Part shown: piece by piece, positions 12,848-14,806 of the stretch | How the letters are laid out: each line of letters starts with the position of its first letter | How positions within the stretch are numbered: the stretch's first letter is position 1 | Made by a program: the position numbers and the translations under genes | NCBI GenBank assembly: GCA_002440625.1 | Contig: DJUV01000160.1 | Coordinates: 1 to 14,806, forward strand | DNA length: 14,806 nt | Direction: 5' to 3' | Source of the DNA: Rhodobacteraceae bacterium UBA6273 | GTDB lineage: Bacteria > Pseudomonadota > Alphaproteobacteria > Rhodobacterales > Rhodobacteraceae | The notes under the pieces: generated by a model | The model's input: only the letters and a program-made list of their open reading frames with translations | Told to the model about the DNA's origin: nothing | Databases searched by the model: none

Positions 12848-14050
12848 TTGACGTACATCGTGTCCCCATCGCGGATAGAGCCTGCCCGGCTCGAAGATGA
12901 CATCCCGCTTGACTTGGTCGAGACGGCAAACCGGTTGATTCAGTCGTCGCGCGGTTTGGGCCGGAACTTGCCTGCCCGTACCTTGGCCGATTTGGCGGCG
13001 ATGGTGCGGATGATGAACAGCTACTATTCCAACCGTATCGAAGGCAACAACACCCGCCCGCGCGACATCGAACGGGCACTCGCCGGTGACTTTGACGCCG
13101 ATCCAGAACGTCGGGCACTGCAGCAAGAACATGCGGCTCATGTCCGCTTGCAGGAAGAGATCGACCGGCGGGCGGTCGAGGGCACGCTCGCAGATCCGAG
13201 TGATCCGTCGTTCATCAAATGGCTACACGAAGCCTTCTACGAAGGTGCCACTGAAGAGATGCTGACGCTGCGCCATGCAGGTCAGGTCGTACGGATCGTT
13301 CCCGGCGAATGGCGGCAGGGCGACGTGGAAGTTGGCGCACATGTTCCGCCCCCGTTTGAAGCCGTTCCCTCGTTCATGGCGCATTTCCACACCCGGTTTC
13401 GGCTGGATTGGCTGCATGGTCAGGTCTCGCGCACACTCGCCGTGGCGACTGCACACCATCGCTTCAACTTCATTCACCCGTTCTACGATGGGAACGGCCG
13501 TGTCAGTCGTCTGATGTCGCACGCAATGGCGCATCATGCGGGCATTGGGGCAGGGGGGCTCTGGTCTGTTTCGCGCGGCTTGGCGCGGGGTCTTCAGGAT
13601 GGCCTACCGGGTCGCGATGAATATCGTGAGATGATGCAACTTGCCGACCGCGTCCGCCAAGGCGACCGCGACGGACGCGGGAACCTCTCCATGGCAGCGT
13701 TAGTCAGCTTTACCAAATGGTTCCTAGCGGTTTGCGAGGATCAGGTCAGCTTCATGGCGGGCATGTTCGATTTCGACCGATTGGGTGAGCGGCTGGCCCG
13801 TTACGCTGCGCTCTCGGGTCTCGGCGAACGGGCGGGGGACTTGTTGCGCATCGTCCTCCTGCGTGGTGAGGTCGAACGTGGAGACGTTGCGGCACTGCTG
13901 GGCGTGGCCCCGCGAACTGCACGGGCCACAATGAAATCCCTTATAGACGACGGCGTAGTTGGGTCCGAGACTCCTCGCGGCACCCTGATGCTGCGCTTTC
14001 CCAGCAAAACCCACGATGTGCTGTTCCCACGCCTTTTCGACGTGGCCTGA
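12848..14050 (+). CDS. Fic family protein (AMPylation-type domain), self-inhibited class
   Basis: A 400-residue protein from TTG 12848, with GGAG (12839-12842) five bases upstream. The catalytic motif HPFYDGNGRVSR is complete at 210-221, matching HxFx(D/E)GNGRxxR. Such proteins transfer AMP or a related group from a nucleotide to a target hydroxyl. An inhibitory motif SNRIEGN at 61-67 fits (S/T)xxxE(G/N), with E65 as the blocking Glu; it precedes the Fic core, as in class II enzymes. Residues about 330-400 (LLRGEVERGDVAALLGVAPR, TARATMKSLIDDG) form a winged-helix DNA-binding domain. It could be a self-controlled toxin or a regulator; no separate antitoxin gene is adjacent. Confidence 0.93.
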   Translation: MTYIVSPSRIEPARLEDDIPLDLVETANRLIQSSRGLGRNLPARTLADLAAMVRMMNSYYSNRIEGNNTRPRDIERALAGDFDADPERRALQQEHAAHVRLQEEIDRRAVEGTLADPSDPSFIKWLHEAFYEGATEEMLTLRHAGQVVRIVPGEWRQGDVEVGAHVPPPFEAVPSFMAHFHTRFRLDWLHGQVSRTLAVATAHHRFNFIHPFYDGNGRVSRLMSHAMAHHAGIGAGGLWSVSRGLARGLQDGLPGRDEYREMMQLADRVRQGDRDGRGNLSMAALVSFTKWFLAVCEDQVSFMAGMFDFDRLGERLARYAALSGLGERAGDLLRIVLLRGEVERGDVAALLGVAPRTARATMKSLIDDGVVGSETPRGTLMLRFPSKTHDVLFPRLFDVA

Positions 14051-14065
14051 CGGCGGCCGTGACGG

Positions 14066-14171
14066 GGAACCGGCCATAGTGGTCCAGCAACGGTTCCGCG
14101 GCGAGGAGAGGAGAGTTCGAGGCGGGCTGGAGGTCTGATGACGGGCCAAGGCCGGGAGAGAGGCTTCCGGC
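14066..14171 (+). promoter_or_regulatory. Structured leader upstream of the DUF932 gene
   Basis: Two hairpins are predicted. GGAACCG (14066-14072) pairs with CGGTTCC (14091-14097) across 18 bases. GCCGGGAG (14151-14158) pairs with CTTCCGGC (14164-14171), with one G-U pair and a 5-base loop. The second ends about ten bases before the ribosome site. The first might instead end the fic transcript. Confidence 0.45.
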
Positions 14172-14192
14172 GCCCGTCGCGGAGAGACTGCC

Positions 14193-14806
14193 ATGAATAA
14201 CGTGGAAATTCTGGACCCCGTGCGGCCGGTGAAGTCCGGCGGCTACAAGGTGGATGTGAGCCGGGGCGAGCGGAACGGGCGGGTGTCGTCCGAATGGTTC
14301 AACCGGCCCGATGACGAGCGATATCTCTCGCTCGACGATCTCTGGGCCTCGGTGAAGGGTCGGTCCGAGCGGAGCCGGTGCCGCGTCGTTGAGACGGCGG
14401 ATATCCGGGTCGAAGCCGCGCGCGACAGTGCTGAGCGATTGCACTTGGTCCTCCCCAAGGCCAAGGAGCCGGTGGCACCGACACACTGGGCCTTTGGCCA
14501 ACTCGCCAGCATCGTTGGTGCCCCGGCCTCCTATCTGCGCCAATTGCCCGCGCCGCTGACGGGGATCAACCTGCAGTATGGGCTCAGCAATCACCGTGCC
14601 GAGCAGGTGAAAACCTTCGAAACAGAAGATGGCCGGACCGAACTGCGTGCGGTGACCGGTCCCGACTATGGCCGCATCCATGACCACGAACTAGTCGAGG
14701 CGGTGCAGCGGATCGCTGGCAATGGCACCGGCGACACGCGCTGGAAGGTGCCGGGCGTGCTCGACTGGTCTACCGGGGTCTACAACCCCGATGTCGAAAT
14801 CAGCCG
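14193..14806 (+). CDS. DUF932 domain plasmid protein, N-terminal part
   Basis: The open frame starts at ATG 14193 with GGAG (14181-14184) eight bases upstream, and runs off the right edge after 204 complete codons. It begins MNNVEILDPVRPVKSGGYKV, with SSEWFNRPDDERYLSLDDLW and later blocks THWAFGQLASIVGAPASYLR, NLQYGLSNHR and ELRAVTGPDYGRIHDHELVE. These fit DUF932, a phage/plasmid protein family of about 300-400 residues and unknown biochemical role, frequent on alphaproteobacterial plasmids. No stop or frameshift is seen in the visible part. The C-terminal half lies outside the window. Confidence 0.85.
   Translation, partial: MNNVEILDPVRPVKSGGYKVDVSRGERNGRVSSEWFNRPDDERYLSLDDLWASVKGRSERSRCRVVETADIRVEAARDSAERLHLVLPKAKEPVAPTHWAFGQLASIVGAPASYLRQLPAPLTGINLQYGLSNHRAEQVKTFETEDGRTELRAVTGPDYGRIHDHELVEAVQRIAGNGTGDTRWKVPGVLDWSTGVYNPDVEIS

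Noticed and set aside
13941..14687. Minus-strand frame of 248 codons opposite the end of fic and the DUF932 gene
   Set aside because: It overlaps two recognisable plus-strand genes and shows no domain of its own.
1..14806. CRISPR arrays, tRNA or rRNA genes, complete insertion sequences
   Set aside because: No spaced direct repeat array, no tRNA- or rRNA-like stretch and no transposase frame with terminal inverted repeats was seen.

Overview
The window looks like part of a plasmid or other extrachromosomal replicon of a GC-rich alphaproteobacterium, most likely Rhodobacterales (Paracoccus/Rhodobacter/Roseobacter type). The evidence is a complete repA-repB-repC cassette with its antisense RNA, together with DUF1127, DUF1403, DUF932 and GreA/Rnk-like genes that commonly occur together in that order. 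Assignment is by motif recognition only; no database search was run.

Positions 1-2510 are a worn block of small stress-type genes. On the minus strand a GreA/Rnk-like gene is cut at about 130-145 and joined to the middle of an RND efflux pump gene. On the plus strand come a DUF1127 gene, a small unknown gene, an apparently complete GreA-like gene, and an rnk-like gene that has lost its middle and its end. Three of these genes share a similar promoter and 5' leader.

Positions 2482-6525 form a stability and recombination module: a 3'-truncated DUF1403 gene, a ccdA-ccdB toxin-antitoxin pair, a tyrosine recombinase divergent from it, a Phd/YefM-RelE/ParE toxin-antitoxin pair, and a serine recombinase with an extended C-terminus.

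Positions 6526-10300 carry the replicon: repA (ParA-like), repB (ParB-like) and repC (initiator). A roughly 50-nt antisense RNA with a clear promoter and terminator lies between repB and repC. Near-identical 16-bp palindromes GTCCACCGYGGTGGAC, candidate parS sites, lie inside repC and 2 bp after its stop codon.

Positions 10418-14806 hold a very large (about 754 aa) tyrosine recombinase with an extra HTH-like region directly downstream of the replicon, a Fic-domain protein preceded by 13-bp-phased AGTGGC repeats, and the start of a DUF932 gene with a hairpin-rich leader. The likely logic is replication and partition by repABC, retention by two type II toxin-antitoxin systems, and multimer resolution or integration by the three recombinases. 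The left end and the 2.5 kb position look like scars of past recombination. No CRISPR array, tRNA, rRNA or complete insertion sequence was seen.
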